Notes under the pieces: generated by a model | Seen by the model: only the letters and a program-made list of their open reading frames with translations | Told to the model about the DNA's origin: nothing | Database searches by the model: none | Part shown: positions 1 through 9,687 of the stretch, piece by piece | Position numbering within the stretch: the first letter of the stretch is position 1 | Layout: each line of letters opens with the position of its first letter | Translations under genes and position numbers: made by a program | From: Bacillus sp. SD088 | GTDB lineage: Bacteria > Bacillota > Bacilli > Bacillales > Bacillaceae_C | Assembly: GCF_017355205.1 (NCBI RefSeq) | Contig: NZ_JADIJK010000020.1 | Location: 37,352 to 101,351 of the forward strand | Direction of reading: 5' to 3' | DNA length: 64,000 bases

Positions 1-91
1 TATCTAGATGATTGATTGCTTCAAATGTCCGATTCAACCAATTGGGTGAATAAGGTCCTTCCTCCAAATGTAAATGATAATCAATTTTCAA
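1..91 (-). CDS. PHP-domain phosphatase/phosphoesterase, N-terminal fragment (runs off window)
   Basis: Only the first 30 codons are inside the window. The start is a TTG at 91, preceded by AAAAGGAGTG seven bases upstream. The protein begins MKIDYHLHLEEGPYSPNW; the HLHLEEG pattern is the first metal-binding motif (HxH) of PHP-domain enzymes of the histidinol-phosphatase type. It starts 63 bases after the metallophosphoesterase stop on the same strand, so the two are probably cotranscribed. The substrate cannot be told from this fragment. Confidence 0.6.
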   Translation of the reverse strand, partial: MKIDYHLHLEEGPYSPNWLNRTFEAINHLD

Positions 92-154
92 GTTTTTCAC
101 TCCTTTTCTTTGATGCATCCTTGACCCGGAGCTAGTTGTTCAAAAAGCCCTATG

Positions 155-1081
155 CTAGTCATTAATTTTATGCTCATGTGTGTAAGGAGCGATAACCTTC
201 CCATCATCCAGCCTGATCCATGTATCAAATTTATGTTGCCCTTCATACAATTGGATAACCCTTGCGCCCCGCTGTAATGATCCGTAGACATTATATCCAC
301 TTATCCGCCCATAACATAAGGAAATACCATGAAGTTCGCCACAGTAATCATTGTCATGATCATGCCCCACAAACGTACCCATGACATTACCTGATTCTAG
401 TAAAGCTGTGAATAAACCACTATTAATCACAGGGGCACAAACTTGTTCCAATTTATTTCCAGACACTTTGCCAATGTTTAGGACATCACGATATTCAGGT
501 AGTGGAATATGGAAAAAGGCTAATGCGGGAATTGTTTCTTTTCCGTTTGCATACTTTTTCGATTCTTCTAGAAACCAGCTTACTTGATCTGGATGAACCC
601 ATGCATAGCCGCCAACAGATTTTGGTGCATAATCACCTGAATCTAAAAAATATAAAACGGATTCATTTTTCTCTTTATTTGAAGATTGAATCGTAAGCGA
701 ATAATTGCCAACACCATGAATATCTTCAGGTCCAGCCATTCCTAAAAAATGTTTATACTCAGTATTAATAGCAAATAACTGCTCTCGTGTGACATTTGCT
801 TCTGCATCATGATTGCCGAAGACAGTGGTAAATGGAATCCCCCATTGGGAAATTTGGTCCAATACCCTGCGATAGGATTGTTCAGGCTGTTCCACCCCTT
901 CACTCCAAATCAGATCACCTGTCACAACAATTAAATCAGGTTTTTCGTGCTGAATGGTTTCGCTGATCACACGAAACGTCTTTTGATCAGGCAAATGGTT
1001 CTCTTCTCCTCCAATATGTAAGTCAGTAAATTGAATAATTTTAAACGATTGATCCGTTCGAAATCTTAAAGTTCCTTCCAC
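155..1081 (-). CDS. Calcineurin-like metallophosphoesterase
   Basis: 308 aa with a GTG start at 1081 behind a strong AGGAGGGGAG ribosome site. The family's metal-binding motifs appear in order: DLHIGG near residue 21, GDLIW near 56, GNHD near 90, a histidine in FFHIP and GHDHD near 240. It resembles the YkoQ/Icc-like cytoplasmic phosphodiesterases rather than secreted phosphatases, since no signal peptide or membrane segment is visible. The downstream gene on the same strand is a PHP-domain phosphoesterase fragment, so both may act on one phosphoester. The natural substrate is unknown. Confidence 0.85.
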   Translation of the reverse strand: MEGTLRFRTDQSFKIIQFTDLHIGGEENHLPDQKTFRVISETIQHEKPDLIVVTGDLIWSEGVEQPEQSYRRVLDQISQWGIPFTTVFGNHDAEANVTREQLFAINTEYKHFLGMAGPEDIHGVGNYSLTIQSSNKEKNESVLYFLDSGDYAPKSVGGYAWVHPDQVSWFLEESKKYANGKETIPALAFFHIPLPEYRDVLNIGKVSGNKLEQVCAPVINSGLFTALLESGNVMGTFVGHDHDNDYCGELHGISLCYGRISGYNVYGSLQRGARVIQLYEGQHKFDTWIRLDDGKVIAPYTHEHKIND

Positions 1082-1602
1082 GACTTCTCCCCTCCTATTT
1101 TTAACACCTCAAAAACTATCACAAAACTCCAATTAAAATCACAAAGAACTTAATGAATACACAAACACAATATACAACAATTGTCGAAACTCGTCAATAT
1201 AATTTTTACAAAATTTCAACTAGATTGATATTACACTCATTTGGGTGTTTTCTAGAAACAAAAAAAGAGCCTGGGACAAAAGTATTTTCTCCAAAGAAAA
1301 AACCGAACTAGTTTGATGCATATCTCCCGCTACGGAAACATACTTCGCTTTCCGCGGGCGGCTGGTGATCTTCCTCGTGCTATCGCACTCCGTGATCTCA
1401 CCGATGCCTTTTCTCCCGCTGGAGTCTACGTATATTTCCTCCGATAGGTAATGCATTGTTCGGTTTTAGAGCTTAACTTTCTTTGTAGTTTTGTCCCCGT
1501 CTCTTCATTTACGTTATAGACTTCTATAGGTAAGACTTTGAAGTTATCTCTAGCATGCCAAATTCCGACTACTTTTTCTGAATTTCTTTCATCAATTTGT
1601 AT
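1082..1602. other. Intergenic region holding a palindromic repeat
   Basis: 521 bases without a believable gene. Bases 1265-1505 form a palindromic element, listed separately. The rest, 1082-1260, is AT-rich upstream DNA of the metallophosphoesterase; I could not pick out a convincing promoter. A 78-codon open frame inside the palindrome is discounted. Confidence 0.6.
1265..1505. repeat. GGGACA-type palindromic repeat element, also terminator-like
   Basis: The outer ends are inverted: AAGAGCCTGGGACAAAA at 1265-1281 against TTTTGTCCCCGTCTCTT at 1489-1505. A nested inverted repeat lies inside (AACCGAAC plus ATGCAT near 1302-1322 against ATGCAT plus GTTCGGTT near 1451-1465). Read on the minus strand, the outer stem is followed by a run of Ts, so it may end transcription of the vWA operon that stops at 1603. 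Related sequence occurs at 25590-25674, and a half copy near 23927. It has no coding capacity and looks like a non-autonomous intergenic repeat. Confidence 0.6.
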
Positions 1603-4398
1603 TTACCACTTATTTCTTCTGTTTTTCGCATCTAGCAGCCTTTTAAGGCGCTCACTGTTATCATTATTTGGCTGTTCCGCGTCTTTCTTCCGTTCTGTTT
1701 TGGGTTGTTTATCCACTTTTCTTATTACATCTGTTTGCACCTTTTTAATTTCCCCTTTAGGTTTAGCTGATACTTTTGAAGTGGATTTTTTAAGTCGTGA
1801 ATATTTTTGCTTTATTTCCTTTTCTTTTTTCTCCTTTTTATCAGCCCTTTGACTATTAAAGGAACGGATTTTCTCAACTGCTAATGTTACGCCAAATCTT
1901 CTTATAGCGATTTCGATAAAGAACAACAGAAAAGCAATTAAGAGAAGCTGCATCGTAATCGGTTGTTTTTTAGATTTTTCTATATCAATTGGCCGGAAAG
2001 CTTCTTCTGGATCTGTTAAAATTTTCCCATTTCCGAGCTCTATTACGTCATTTAAAAGTGTATTATTTTGATTTTGGAGTTTAAATTCCTTGGAATATGG
2101 AACAACAATACCTGTTTGGAAAGTTGAAGTAATATCTTCGCCATCAAATTTAGCAAGCTGCAAAGAATAAATACCCGATCCTGCAGTAAAATTCACCTCA
2201 TGCTCACCAGGGGATTTTATTCTGTAATCTGCTTCAATTTGCTTGCCCTTTTCATCCACTACAGTAGCTTCAATTGGTAGCATATCCTGATTTATGGAGG
2301 TGATATCCAGTTTAATATTTTTCCCGTCTATCGTTTGCTCTATATCATATAATTCATTTTCATATGTTGGAAAGCTCCATGTAATGATTTCATTCCATAA
2401 TGATGGCCAGTTTGACCAGGCTGGCCACTCGCCTGCCCATTCACCACTGGTGTCAGATGTCCATGCAACAGTATTTCCCAGTCCGTATTGCCATCTTGTT
2501 AGAACAGGATCATTTTTTTCACTCATTAAAATCGTTTCTGCTCTTGATTTTGGTTCTGTGGCTACATATGCATTCATTACTGGAACACCTTTTTCAAATA
2601 CCGAACCCCAGTTATTTCCTTCTGTGTACATTGGATAGAAAGGATTATCTTCAATATACGTTCTTGTTGTTAGAACTGTTTCTCTTGATAGAATACTTGG
2701 TATGGTGGAAGCATCCTGGACATCATAGAATCTTCCTGTTCCCTCTGTTGCTAATTGCTCGAGTAGAAAGCGATCAGCATCACCGCCGATTGCAACCGTC
2801 GATAATGTCACATTGTTTTCGAGTCCTGTTGAAATTAGTTCCGAATAATCCCCATTCGTTGCTGACTGTCCATCTGTTAATAATATAATATGTTTTCGCT
2901 GCAATTTTAAATCTTTTAGTTCATTATAGGCCTGTTCAAGTGGTGTGAAGATCTCCGTTCCCCCACCTTCTGTTATGGAACGGATTTTTTCGGCAGCTTC
3001 TACTTTGTCATCAAGTGGTCCTGTTTCAATTATTGTCCATGGTTTATCATCAAAAGCAATAAAGCCTAATGTATCTTTATTACGGAGTAATTCAATGGAA
3101 CGTGCCGCTGCCTCCTTTGCCAAATCCAGTTTATAGCCACTCATACTACCAGATCGATCCAGTACGATAACCATTCCGAGTGATGGCAGTTCTTTCTTTC
3201 CTTTTAAATCCATTTCAACTGGCAATAATTTTTCGATCGGTGTTTTGAAATAACCACCTAGACCATAACTCTTATTTCCCCCAGCCATGACAAACCCTTT
3301 GCCAAAATCACGGACAGCACTTTCAATCATTTCCATTTGTTCCTGAGTCACATCAGTAGCGGAAATATTATTGAAAATAATCATTTCATACTCTAAAAAA
3401 CCAGATAGAGATGTTGGCAATAATTCTGGTTTTGTTTTGGTCACTGTGAGATCGGATGCTTCCAGTGCCTGCAGTAAATTATCCCCTTCCGTTTCATCAT
3501 CCACCATTAGGATTTGTGGAGGTCCTTTTGCTTCAGCAACAGCAAATGACTGATTGTTTTGTGAAACGCCATCATCATCAGAAATGATTTCAGCCTTATA
3601 ATTATGAACACCTGAGGATTTTATGAAATCAATGAAATTATAGGAATTCTCCCCTTTTTTCACTTGAACCTCTTCATCAATCACTGTTTCATTATTTTTT
3701 GTAATTCTTACTCTAGCTTTTGTATCCATCGTACTTGATAGATTGACAGTTAACTTTGCATTTTCTCCCTGATACAAAGTTGATGGGCTACTAAAACTTT
3801 CAATTGCGACATCTTTTTGAATAGAAGGATTAAATGGAAGTACATCAATGAGGATTTCCTGACCATGCAAAAGTTCTACTTGCTGTCTAGCGTCACCCAT
3901 ATTTTCATTTCCATCTGTCATTAAAACAATCCGCCCTTTTTTATCGCTAGACAATAAACTGGAAGCAAGCTGCAGCCCCTCTTCCAAATTTGTATAAGAT
4001 TTATTTTCTATATTGACGTTCGTGATCAACCCTTGTTCACTGTTTGATGGTGACTGGATTATTTGTGCATTTTCTGCTGTTGAAATAACCGCATAGCTGT
4101 CTTCTGGCTCCATTCCACTAATCGCTTGTTCAATTGCAGCAAACATTTCCTCTTCCTGGTTTTTAACACTTTCAGATTGATCAATAACAAAAACGGTTGT
4201 TATACCTTTAACTGGGTATAAAATATTCGGAACAGATAAAGATAAAATCAAGATAGCAAATATGAGGAATCGAATCGTTAGGATGATATTTTTTTCAATA
4301 AGGGGGGTAACCTTATTCTTTTTCCAGTAAAGATATAAGACAATGAATGCCGGTATTAGTAATAATAGAAATAGGGGTTTTTCAACCTGTAATCCCAC
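1603..4398 (-). CDS. Membrane protein with two vWA domains and a GATase-like domain
   Basis: 931 aa if started at the GTG at 4398, which has GGGAGG nine bases upstream and overlaps the previous gene by 17 bases; longer upstream starts would lie deep inside that gene. Two membrane segments (about 7-25 and 35-55) precede a first vWA domain with MIDAS motif DQSES at 73-77. A class I glutamine amidotransferase-like fold follows (about 295-395, without visible catalytic residues), then a second vWA domain with DRSGSM at 414-419. A last membrane segment near 835-857 leads into a Lys-rich cytoplasmic tail. It is the last gene of the MoxR/vWA/ABC operon and probably its large extracytoplasmic metal-dependent binding subunit. 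Its ligand is unknown. Confidence 0.85.
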   Translation of the reverse strand: MGLQVEKPLFLLLLIPAFIVLYLYWKKNKVTPLIEKNIILTIRFLIFAILILSLSVPNILYPVKGITTVFVIDQSESVKNQEEEMFAAIEQAISGMEPEDSYAVISTAENAQIIQSPSNSEQGLITNVNIENKSYTNLEEGLQLASSLLSSDKKGRIVLMTDGNENMGDARQQVELLHGQEILIDVLPFNPSIQKDVAIESFSSPSTLYQGENAKLTVNLSSTMDTKARVRITKNNETVIDEEVQVKKGENSYNFIDFIKSSGVHNYKAEIISDDDGVSQNNQSFAVAEAKGPPQILMVDDETEGDNLLQALEASDLTVTKTKPELLPTSLSGFLEYEMIIFNNISATDVTQEQMEMIESAVRDFGKGFVMAGGNKSYGLGGYFKTPIEKLLPVEMDLKGKKELPSLGMVIVLDRSGSMSGYKLDLAKEAAARSIELLRNKDTLGFIAFDDKPWTIIETGPLDDKVEAAEKIRSITEGGGTEIFTPLEQAYNELKDLKLQRKHIILLTDGQSATNGDYSELISTGLENNVTLSTVAIGGDADRFLLEQLATEGTGRFYDVQDASTIPSILSRETVLTTRTYIEDNPFYPMYTEGNNWGSVFEKGVPVMNAYVATEPKSRAETILMSEKNDPVLTRWQYGLGNTVAWTSDTSGEWAGEWPAWSNWPSLWNEIITWSFPTYENELYDIEQTIDGKNIKLDITSINQDMLPIEATVVDEKGKQIEADYRIKSPGEHEVNFTAGSGIYSLQLAKFDGEDITSTFQTGIVVPYSKEFKLQNQNNTLLNDVIELGNGKILTDPEEAFRPIDIEKSKKQPITMQLLLIAFLLFFIEIAIRRFGVTLAVEKIRSFNSQRADKKEKKEKEIKQKYSRLKKSTSKVSAKPKGEIKKVQTDVIRKVDKQPKTERKKDAEQPNNDNSERLKRLLDAKNRRNKW

Positions 4399-6193
4399 GG
4401 CGATATACCTCCCATTCCAAAAATAAAATGAATAATGCAAGGGTTGCAAAAACAGTCCAAATCTCATTTGGGTGTTTCTGATTATCTCCACCAGTCTCCT
4501 CATTTTCAGTTTCAATTGTAAAACTGTCCTCTGGTGAAATGTATTTCTCCTCTTCATCCACAATAACTGCGAAAAGCCGCTCTTTTAAGCCAAATTCTGT
4601 TTCTTCTGCAACCTTGTATAGGCCAGGGCGTTCTGGAGCAATTAAAATGGAATTATCTATATTCATGTCAGCTATTGTCTCATTCTCTTCATTTAAAATA
4701 GTACTACTAGTCACTCCAGTGGAATAAGCAATTTCTTTTCTTTCATTCGACTGTAAATATCCAAGCAGCTGGTTTTGATCTGTGAGATAATCAATCGCAT
4801 TATATAAAAAGATTGGAAAACTGGAATGCATTGGCCAATCAGTATCCTCCATATCAAACCCGAGCAATATGATCGGACTACCCTGATAATTCCCTTTACT
4901 GATTATGGAAGTTTCCCCACTCGATACAATTGCTTGGAGCTCCGGCATAGTAAATGGATAGCTTTTTTGAATATAGACCTCCTCTATATCTACAAACTGT
5001 AGAAGGGAATCATCGCTAACCGCTTTTAATCTTGTCTGTAACATCTGCTCATTTTTGATATTAAATGGTTCACCCACCGTTGGTGAAATTATAAGCTTTG
5101 GTCCATTTGGCCAGTTTTCAGCTGGAACGTTACTAAGCACATAGATTGCGTTTTCTGTTTGTGGAACTTCATTCAGTTCTTCAATTTGGATTATATCAGT
5201 GCTTAAATGCGATAAAGCTTTTGTGAGAAATGAATTCATCTTGCCCACCAAATAAAAAGTTGGCTGTCTGTCCTCTCCAAGAAATGCAAAACTGGCATTG
5301 TCTGCCTGAAAATGATCCTTATTAACAATCATAGCTTTATAATAAGGCTTTTCTGGTAAGTCCTGGATATGAATCTGGGTCGGTTTTTCTGGATCAACTG
5401 TTTCTTCAATTTCGGCAAGTTTTTCATCTTCAAAAACGATTTGAATGGTAACCTGCTGTTGTTCGTCCATTTCATTCGCGATTGACAATACCCCATTCAC
5501 AGTGTCTTCTTGTTTAGCCGCGCCGAATGCATGAATGGATAAATTATTTGTCGTTGTTCCAATATTATGTACTTCAGTCTTATGGCTCAAATGGGTAGTC
5601 GTTATTTCCTCTTGCCTTGTGCGATCAGAAAAAACATGTATTTCTCCACTTGAATCTGATAAGAGCTGATTGGCTAATTGAACAGATTTATCTATATCTT
5701 CACTTTGAAAAGAAGGAGATATATTCTCAATAGCACGCCGCATTTCACTTTTATTTGTTTCATTCGAAAATAATATTTCTGGTGTTTGTTTAGCAAGAAT
5801 GGCTGTCAGCCTCTGAGTATCCAATTGATCAATAAGCTCATTCATCTCTTCTTTTGCCAATTCTAATCTATTATTCTCACCTTCTAGTGCTGTCATTGAT
5901 GCAGACGTATCGATAACGACTACAATTTGTTCCCCTGAAAGATCACTAACGCCAATATAAGGACGAACTAAAGCGAACATTAATAATGTAAGGATGAGTA
6001 ATTGCAGGTATAAGAGCAAGTGTTGCTGTATTTTCCTCCACCATTTCGTCGCTTGCCACTCCCGCATTACCTGCTGCCAAAAAAATGTTGATGATACAAT
6101 TTGTTTTTCATATTGTTTTCTAAATAAATAAAACAGGATAACCCCTAGTAAAAAGACTGATAATCCTAAAAATCCGGGTGTTAAAAACCGCAT
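4382..6193 (-). CDS. BatA-like membrane protein with vWA domain
   Basis: 603 aa. Residues 1-85 carry two membrane segments and the N-terminal pattern of BatA/aerotolerance-type proteins (LTPGFLGLSVFLLGVILFYL). A vWA domain follows, with MIDAS DTSAS at 95-99. The region around 310-380 again looks like a glutamine-amidotransferase-like fold, and a final membrane helix lies near the C terminus (WTVFATLALFILFLEWEVY). It sits between the DUF58 gene (9-base gap) and the double-vWA gene (17-base overlap), so translation is probably coupled. The role is inferred from the MoxR-DUF58-vWA arrangement and not proven. Confidence 0.85.
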   Translation of the reverse strand: MRFLTPGFLGLSVFLLGVILFYLFRKQYEKQIVSSTFFWQQVMREWQATKWWRKIQQHLLLYLQLLILTLLMFALVRPYIGVSDLSGEQIVVVIDTSASMTALEGENNRLELAKEEMNELIDQLDTQRLTAILAKQTPEILFSNETNKSEMRRAIENISPSFQSEDIDKSVQLANQLLSDSSGEIHVFSDRTRQEEITTTHLSHKTEVHNIGTTTNNLSIHAFGAAKQEDTVNGVLSIANEMDEQQQVTIQIVFEDEKLAEIEETVDPEKPTQIHIQDLPEKPYYKAMIVNKDHFQADNASFAFLGEDRQPTFYLVGKMNSFLTKALSHLSTDIIQIEELNEVPQTENAIYVLSNVPAENWPNGPKLIISPTVGEPFNIKNEQMLQTRLKAVSDDSLLQFVDIEEVYIQKSYPFTMPELQAIVSSGETSIISKGNYQGSPIILLGFDMEDTDWPMHSSFPIFLYNAIDYLTDQNQLLGYLQSNERKEIAYSTGVTSSTILNEENETIADMNIDNSILIAPERPGLYKVAEETEFGLKERLFAVIVDEEEKYISPEDSFTIETENEETGGDNQKHPNEIWTVFATLALFILFLEWEVYRRGITG

Positions 6194-6202
6194 AGACTCA
6201 CC

Positions 6203-7075
6203 TCACACAATCCAGCCTTTTGATAATAGTTCTTTGAATAAAATATCTTCCAGGGAGCTACTGGCATTACATTGAATAAAACCAATTCCCCGCATATGAC
6301 AAAACTTCTGGATTGCTTCGGTATGTCCCAGAAGTCTGGTTTGATATTGTTTTTTTATTGAACTGCTCATAGAAACATTCATAAAGTTTTGTGTCTCACT
6401 GTCAATCAACTCGAGATCTCCTTGAAAGACGGGGTTGATCTCTTCTTCAGTCAAAATCTGAATCACAAATAACTCCTGTTTGTAGCCCTGCATTTTTTTT
6501 AGAGCGGTCTCGATTTTTTCAGGTGCTTCCATTAGATCACTTATCAAGATCGATACACTGGACTTTGGCTGAATCACCTTTTGAATCGATTCTGAAAAGG
6601 TAATCGGCCGCTCATTTGAATTGACATTCTTTACATAATGAATAAGCCGATTTGAAAAGGCTCGCCCTTTTTTGTACATAAAAGGATGATTGTCTGAACC
6701 AATTGGAAAAACCCCCACACGATCATCACTTGCAAGAGACATGAATCCAAGAGCAGCAGTGAGTCCTTTGGCAAACTCCCACTTCCTTGAAAGAAGTGTC
6801 ATTGATTTGGAGCAGTCAATATAAAGAGAAATGACTAATTCCTGTTCATCAAGATACCTTTTGATATAATGCTTGTTTGTCCTTGCATATACATTCCAGT
6901 CGATCAGCCGTAAATCATCACCAGGCTGATAAAAACGGTAATCGGAAAACTCCAATGAAGTACCAGATCTCATCGAACGTCTCCCACCTTTTTGATGTCC
7001 ACGCCTCATTCGTTTCGATTGCAATTGATGCTTAGAGAGCCTGTACATGAGTGTGCTTGACAGAAATTCTTTCAT
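6203..7075 (-). CDS. DUF58 domain-containing protein
   Basis: 290 aa, no signal peptide or membrane segment. The DUF58 signature is present near residues 42-65 (FSDYRFYQPGDDLRLIDWNV), followed by a vWA-like fold (LYIDCSKSM near 105). Its start overlaps the MoxR stop by four bases (ATGA), the usual sign of translational coupling. DUF58 proteins are consistently encoded next to MoxR ATPases and are thought to be their adaptor or substrate. A second DUF58 gene lies at 34768-35868 in this window. Confidence 0.9.
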   Translation of the reverse strand: MKEFLSSTLMYRLSKHQLQSKRMRRGHQKGGRRSMRSGTSLEFSDYRFYQPGDDLRLIDWNVYARTNKHYIKRYLDEQELVISLYIDCSKSMTLLSRKWEFAKGLTAALGFMSLASDDRVGVFPIGSDNHPFMYKKGRAFSNRLIHYVKNVNSNERPITFSESIQKVIQPKSSVSILISDLMEAPEKIETALKKMQGYKQELFVIQILTEEEINPVFQGDLELIDSETQNFMNVSMSSSIKKQYQTRLLGHTEAIQKFCHMRGIGFIQCNASSSLEDILFKELLSKGWIV

Positions 7076-8076
7076 GACTGATCAGAACCAATTGTTTCGA
7101 TGATCTCTTTAATTATTTCATCACTGCTGATCCCTGTCGCTTCCCCTTCAAAATTCAAGAAAAGCCGGTGCCTTAGGACAGGCAATGCAGCATGTTTGAT
7201 ATCTCCTCTTGAAACATGGTACCTTCCACTCGCAAGTGCTCTGACTTTTGCAATTTTAACCAAACTTTGCAACCCGCGTGGTCCAGCTCCATAGCGTACA
7301 AATTTCTTTACAGATTCCGGAGAGTTTTCCGTCTCGGGATGTGTTGCCATGACCATATTTACCGCATAATCCAGTATATCCTCGGAAACAAGTAATTCTA
7401 AAGCTAACTGCTGGATTTCGATGATCTCAGCGGCATTCATAACCCTTGATAAGCTGTTTGTCTTTGTTCCGGTAGTATTTACAATGATCTGTTTCAAATC
7501 CTCTTTTGATGGATACTCAATATTAATTTTTAGCAAAAATCGGTCCATTTGCGCTTCTGGTAATGGATATGTACCTTCTAAATCCAACGGATTCTGTGTT
7601 GCCAATACAAAAAAGGGCTCCTTTAGTTGTTTTGTATCGCCCATCACAGTTACCGTTTTTTCCCCCATTGCTTCAAGCAGTGAGCTTTGCGTTTTTGGAG
7701 TTGCCCTGTTTATCTCATCCGCTAATACAATATTGGCAAACACTGGACCTTCGTGAAAAACAAATGACTGCCGCTTCCCATCCTCGGAAGGTTCAATCAT
7801 CATTGTTCCGGTAATATCTGAAGGCATCAGATCAGGTGTAAATTGTATTCTGGAAAAACTTAAGTCCAAGCATTCGGAAACAGTACGGACAAGCATTGTT
7901 TTCCCAAGTCCAGGCAAGCCTTCCAAAAGCGCATGTCCTCCAGCAAATATCGCCCATAACACTTGATCGATAATTTCATCTTGTCCAACAATAAATGATG
8001 CTATTTCAGCTTTTGCTGCTGCTATTTTGTCCATTACTTCCTGATGCTGCTTTTCTTTCATTTGAATATCAGGCAA
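7072..8076 (-). CDS. MoxR-family AAA+ ATPase
   Basis: About 334 aa. Walker A is EGLPGLGKTM, Walker B is VLADEINRA, sensor 1 is in LATQNP, LPEAQMDRF precedes the arginine-finger region, and sensor 2 lies in GAGPRGLQSLVK. I prefer the TTG start at 8076, with GAAGGGG upstream; a GTG at 8106 inside the preceding gene is the alternative. MoxR ATPases act as chaperones that mature or remodel vWA-domain partners, and three vWA/DUF58 genes follow directly. It is one of two MoxR paralogs in the window. Confidence 0.93.
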   Translation of the reverse strand: MPDIQMKEKQHQEVMDKIAAAKAEIASFIVGQDEIIDQVLWAIFAGGHALLEGLPGLGKTMLVRTVSECLDLSFSRIQFTPDLMPSDITGTMMIEPSEDGKRQSFVFHEGPVFANIVLADEINRATPKTQSSLLEAMGEKTVTVMGDTKQLKEPFFVLATQNPLDLEGTYPLPEAQMDRFLLKINIEYPSKEDLKQIIVNTTGTKTNSLSRVMNAAEIIEIQQLALELLVSEDILDYAVNMVMATHPETENSPESVKKFVRYGAGPRGLQSLVKIAKVRALASGRYHVSRGDIKHAALPVLRHRLFLNFEGEATGISSDEIIKEIIETIGSDQS

Positions 8077-8080
8077 ATCC

Positions 8081-9685
8081 TTATTCCCCTTCCGGATTAA
8101 GTTCACTAAAATACTCTTTCACTGCATCTTCCAAATATGCAGGTAAGTCCATTCTTTCAACACTTTCCCGATAAGTACGCTCATAATTGCCATAGACTTC
8201 TTCATATGAACGTACATTTCCTTTTAATACAGGAGCTTCAGGTGCCAATTGCTGTTCACCACTGCCTTCTCCCAATGCTCCCAAATCATTTTCTATTGAT
8301 TCTTCTCCGTCAATTTTTTCAGGAATCATCAATTCACGGGAGCCTTGCCCGAACCCGGCACCGGACCCCGATCCCGCTCCACTTCCGCCATTTCCGCTAC
8401 CAGAGCCGGAACCACTACCAGAGCCATTTCCTGCCCCTGAGCCGTTTCCTGAGCCAGACCCACTGCCATTTCCTGAGCCTTGTCCCTGTCCATCTTGGCC
8501 CTCTCCATCCTGCCCCTCTTCATCTTGTTCCTGACCGTTTGAATTGTTGTTATTTCCACTAGAGGTTTGCCCATTGTCCCCTTGATTATTGGCTGTTTGT
8601 GAAGCAAATGAAAGCTTACCTGAATTCGATATGCCAGTATTTGTTATGCTTTGATTCAATGAAGTAGCTAGCTGCTGCAACTGCTCCTGAGAGATTGCCA
8701 ATTGATTTAGTGAGCCAGCATTTTCGATTAAAGTACCAAGCTGCTCCTCTAAAGCTCCCAGCAGTTCCTCCCTTTCTTCTTCAGTCATCTCAGCAAAGCC
8801 ACTTGCTTTTTCCCCAGTAACATCAGATAACAACTTTTCCAAATCCTGCTGTTGCTGTTTAGAAAGTGCTGGCAGCTCTTCACTCAATTGTTTCAGTGCT
8901 TGTTTCATCTTTTCGGAATCAACTTCATTTAATGCAGCCTGAAGCTCATCAAATTCATCTAAACCGTCAGCTAATTTCTGTAATCGCTGTTCATCTGTTC
9001 GTGCATCCTGCTTCATTTCTTCAAGACCAGCTTCTTTTTCCAAAAGCTTTGCCAGCAATTCTTTACTTTTGTCTATATCAGCTGTTTCTTTCTTCAATTC
9101 TTCTATTTGCTCACTTACTGTTTCATCATCAACTAACTTTTCTATTTCCTTTTTCGCCTCTTCCGCTATTTTCTTATCTGTTTCCTTCTGTTTAGCAGTC
9201 TCCATGACATCATTCGGAAAAATCAGCGATAATCCTGCAAGGGCAAACAGCAATAAGGAAATCAGCAATTTCTTCCAATAAAATAGCTTCAGCTGGCTTT
9301 TCTCAATTTCTGGCAAAGATTCTTTCATATGTGATAAGGCGTCGCGCCTCTGTAACTGACTAAAAGAAGATTCGTCTTTTAAATAGGACAATGCTGTTTT
9401 TACCCTGTCTTCAGCCACGTAATGATCAAATACAACCGCCGCATTTGTATTGTTAGGCTTTTTAAAATAGGCGACAATGATTGTAAAAAGCATGATACTT
9501 CCTGCAAGGATCAAAATCGATTGATAGAAATACATAATTGGTGTTACTCGTGCGATTGTGGCTGTGAGTACTGTTGCAACACCGACAAGTAATAAACCCA
9601 TATGAAAATAGCTGCTAAAGTGTTCGATAAGAAGCCTGCGTTTGCACACTGTCAACAATTTTAAAAATTGTTTTATCTCATTCAT
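8081..9685 (-). CDS. Membrane protein with coiled coil and Gly-Ser-Asn linker
   Basis: 534 aa. Three membrane helices lie in residues 1-155 (two at about 25-70, one at 130-150). A long charged, probably coiled-coil region rich in Glu, Lys and Leu follows (about 160-330). Next comes a Gly/Ser/Asn/Gln linker of about 80 residues (about 370-450), then an acidic C-terminal segment ending RTYRESVERMDLPAYLEDAV. The repeated codons of the linker give a locally GC-rich, repetitive DNA patch at about 8340-8520. I recognise no enzymatic domain. The position between the ABC permease and MoxR genes suggests a scaffold or a MoxR client of the same complex. Confidence 0.75.
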   Translation of the reverse strand: MNEIKQFLKLLTVCKRRLLIEHFSSYFHMGLLLVGVATVLTATIARVTPIMYFYQSILILAGSIMLFTIIVAYFKKPNNTNAAVVFDHYVAEDRVKTALSYLKDESSFSQLQRRDALSHMKESLPEIEKSQLKLFYWKKLLISLLLFALAGLSLIFPNDVMETAKQKETDKKIAEEAKKEIEKLVDDETVSEQIEELKKETADIDKSKELLAKLLEKEAGLEEMKQDARTDEQRLQKLADGLDEFDELQAALNEVDSEKMKQALKQLSEELPALSKQQQQDLEKLLSDVTGEKASGFAEMTEEEREELLGALEEQLGTLIENAGSLNQLAISQEQLQQLATSLNQSITNTGISNSGKLSFASQTANNQGDNGQTSSGNNNNSNGQEQDEEGQDGEGQDGQGQGSGNGSGSGSGNGSGAGNGSGSGSGSGSGNGGSGAGSGSGAGFGQGSRELMIPEKIDGEESIENDLGALGEGSGEQQLAPEAPVLKGNVRSYEEVYGNYERTYRESVERMDLPAYLEDAVKEYFSELNPEGE

Positions 9686-9687
9686 TT

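Noticed and set aside
1220..1456. 78-codon minus-strand open frame
   Set aside because: It lies wholly within the palindromic repeat at 1265-1505 and has no ribosome site.
4399..4563. 55-residue N-terminal extension of the double-vWA protein
   Set aside because: It overlaps the previous gene deeply, lacks a ribosome site, and the GTG at 4398 has a good one just before the first membrane helix.
8340..8520. Dense short DNA repeats (possible tandem repeat or CRISPR-like array)
   Set aside because: They encode the Gly-Ser-Asn linker of the 534-aa protein in frame; no regular repeat-spacer pattern exists.
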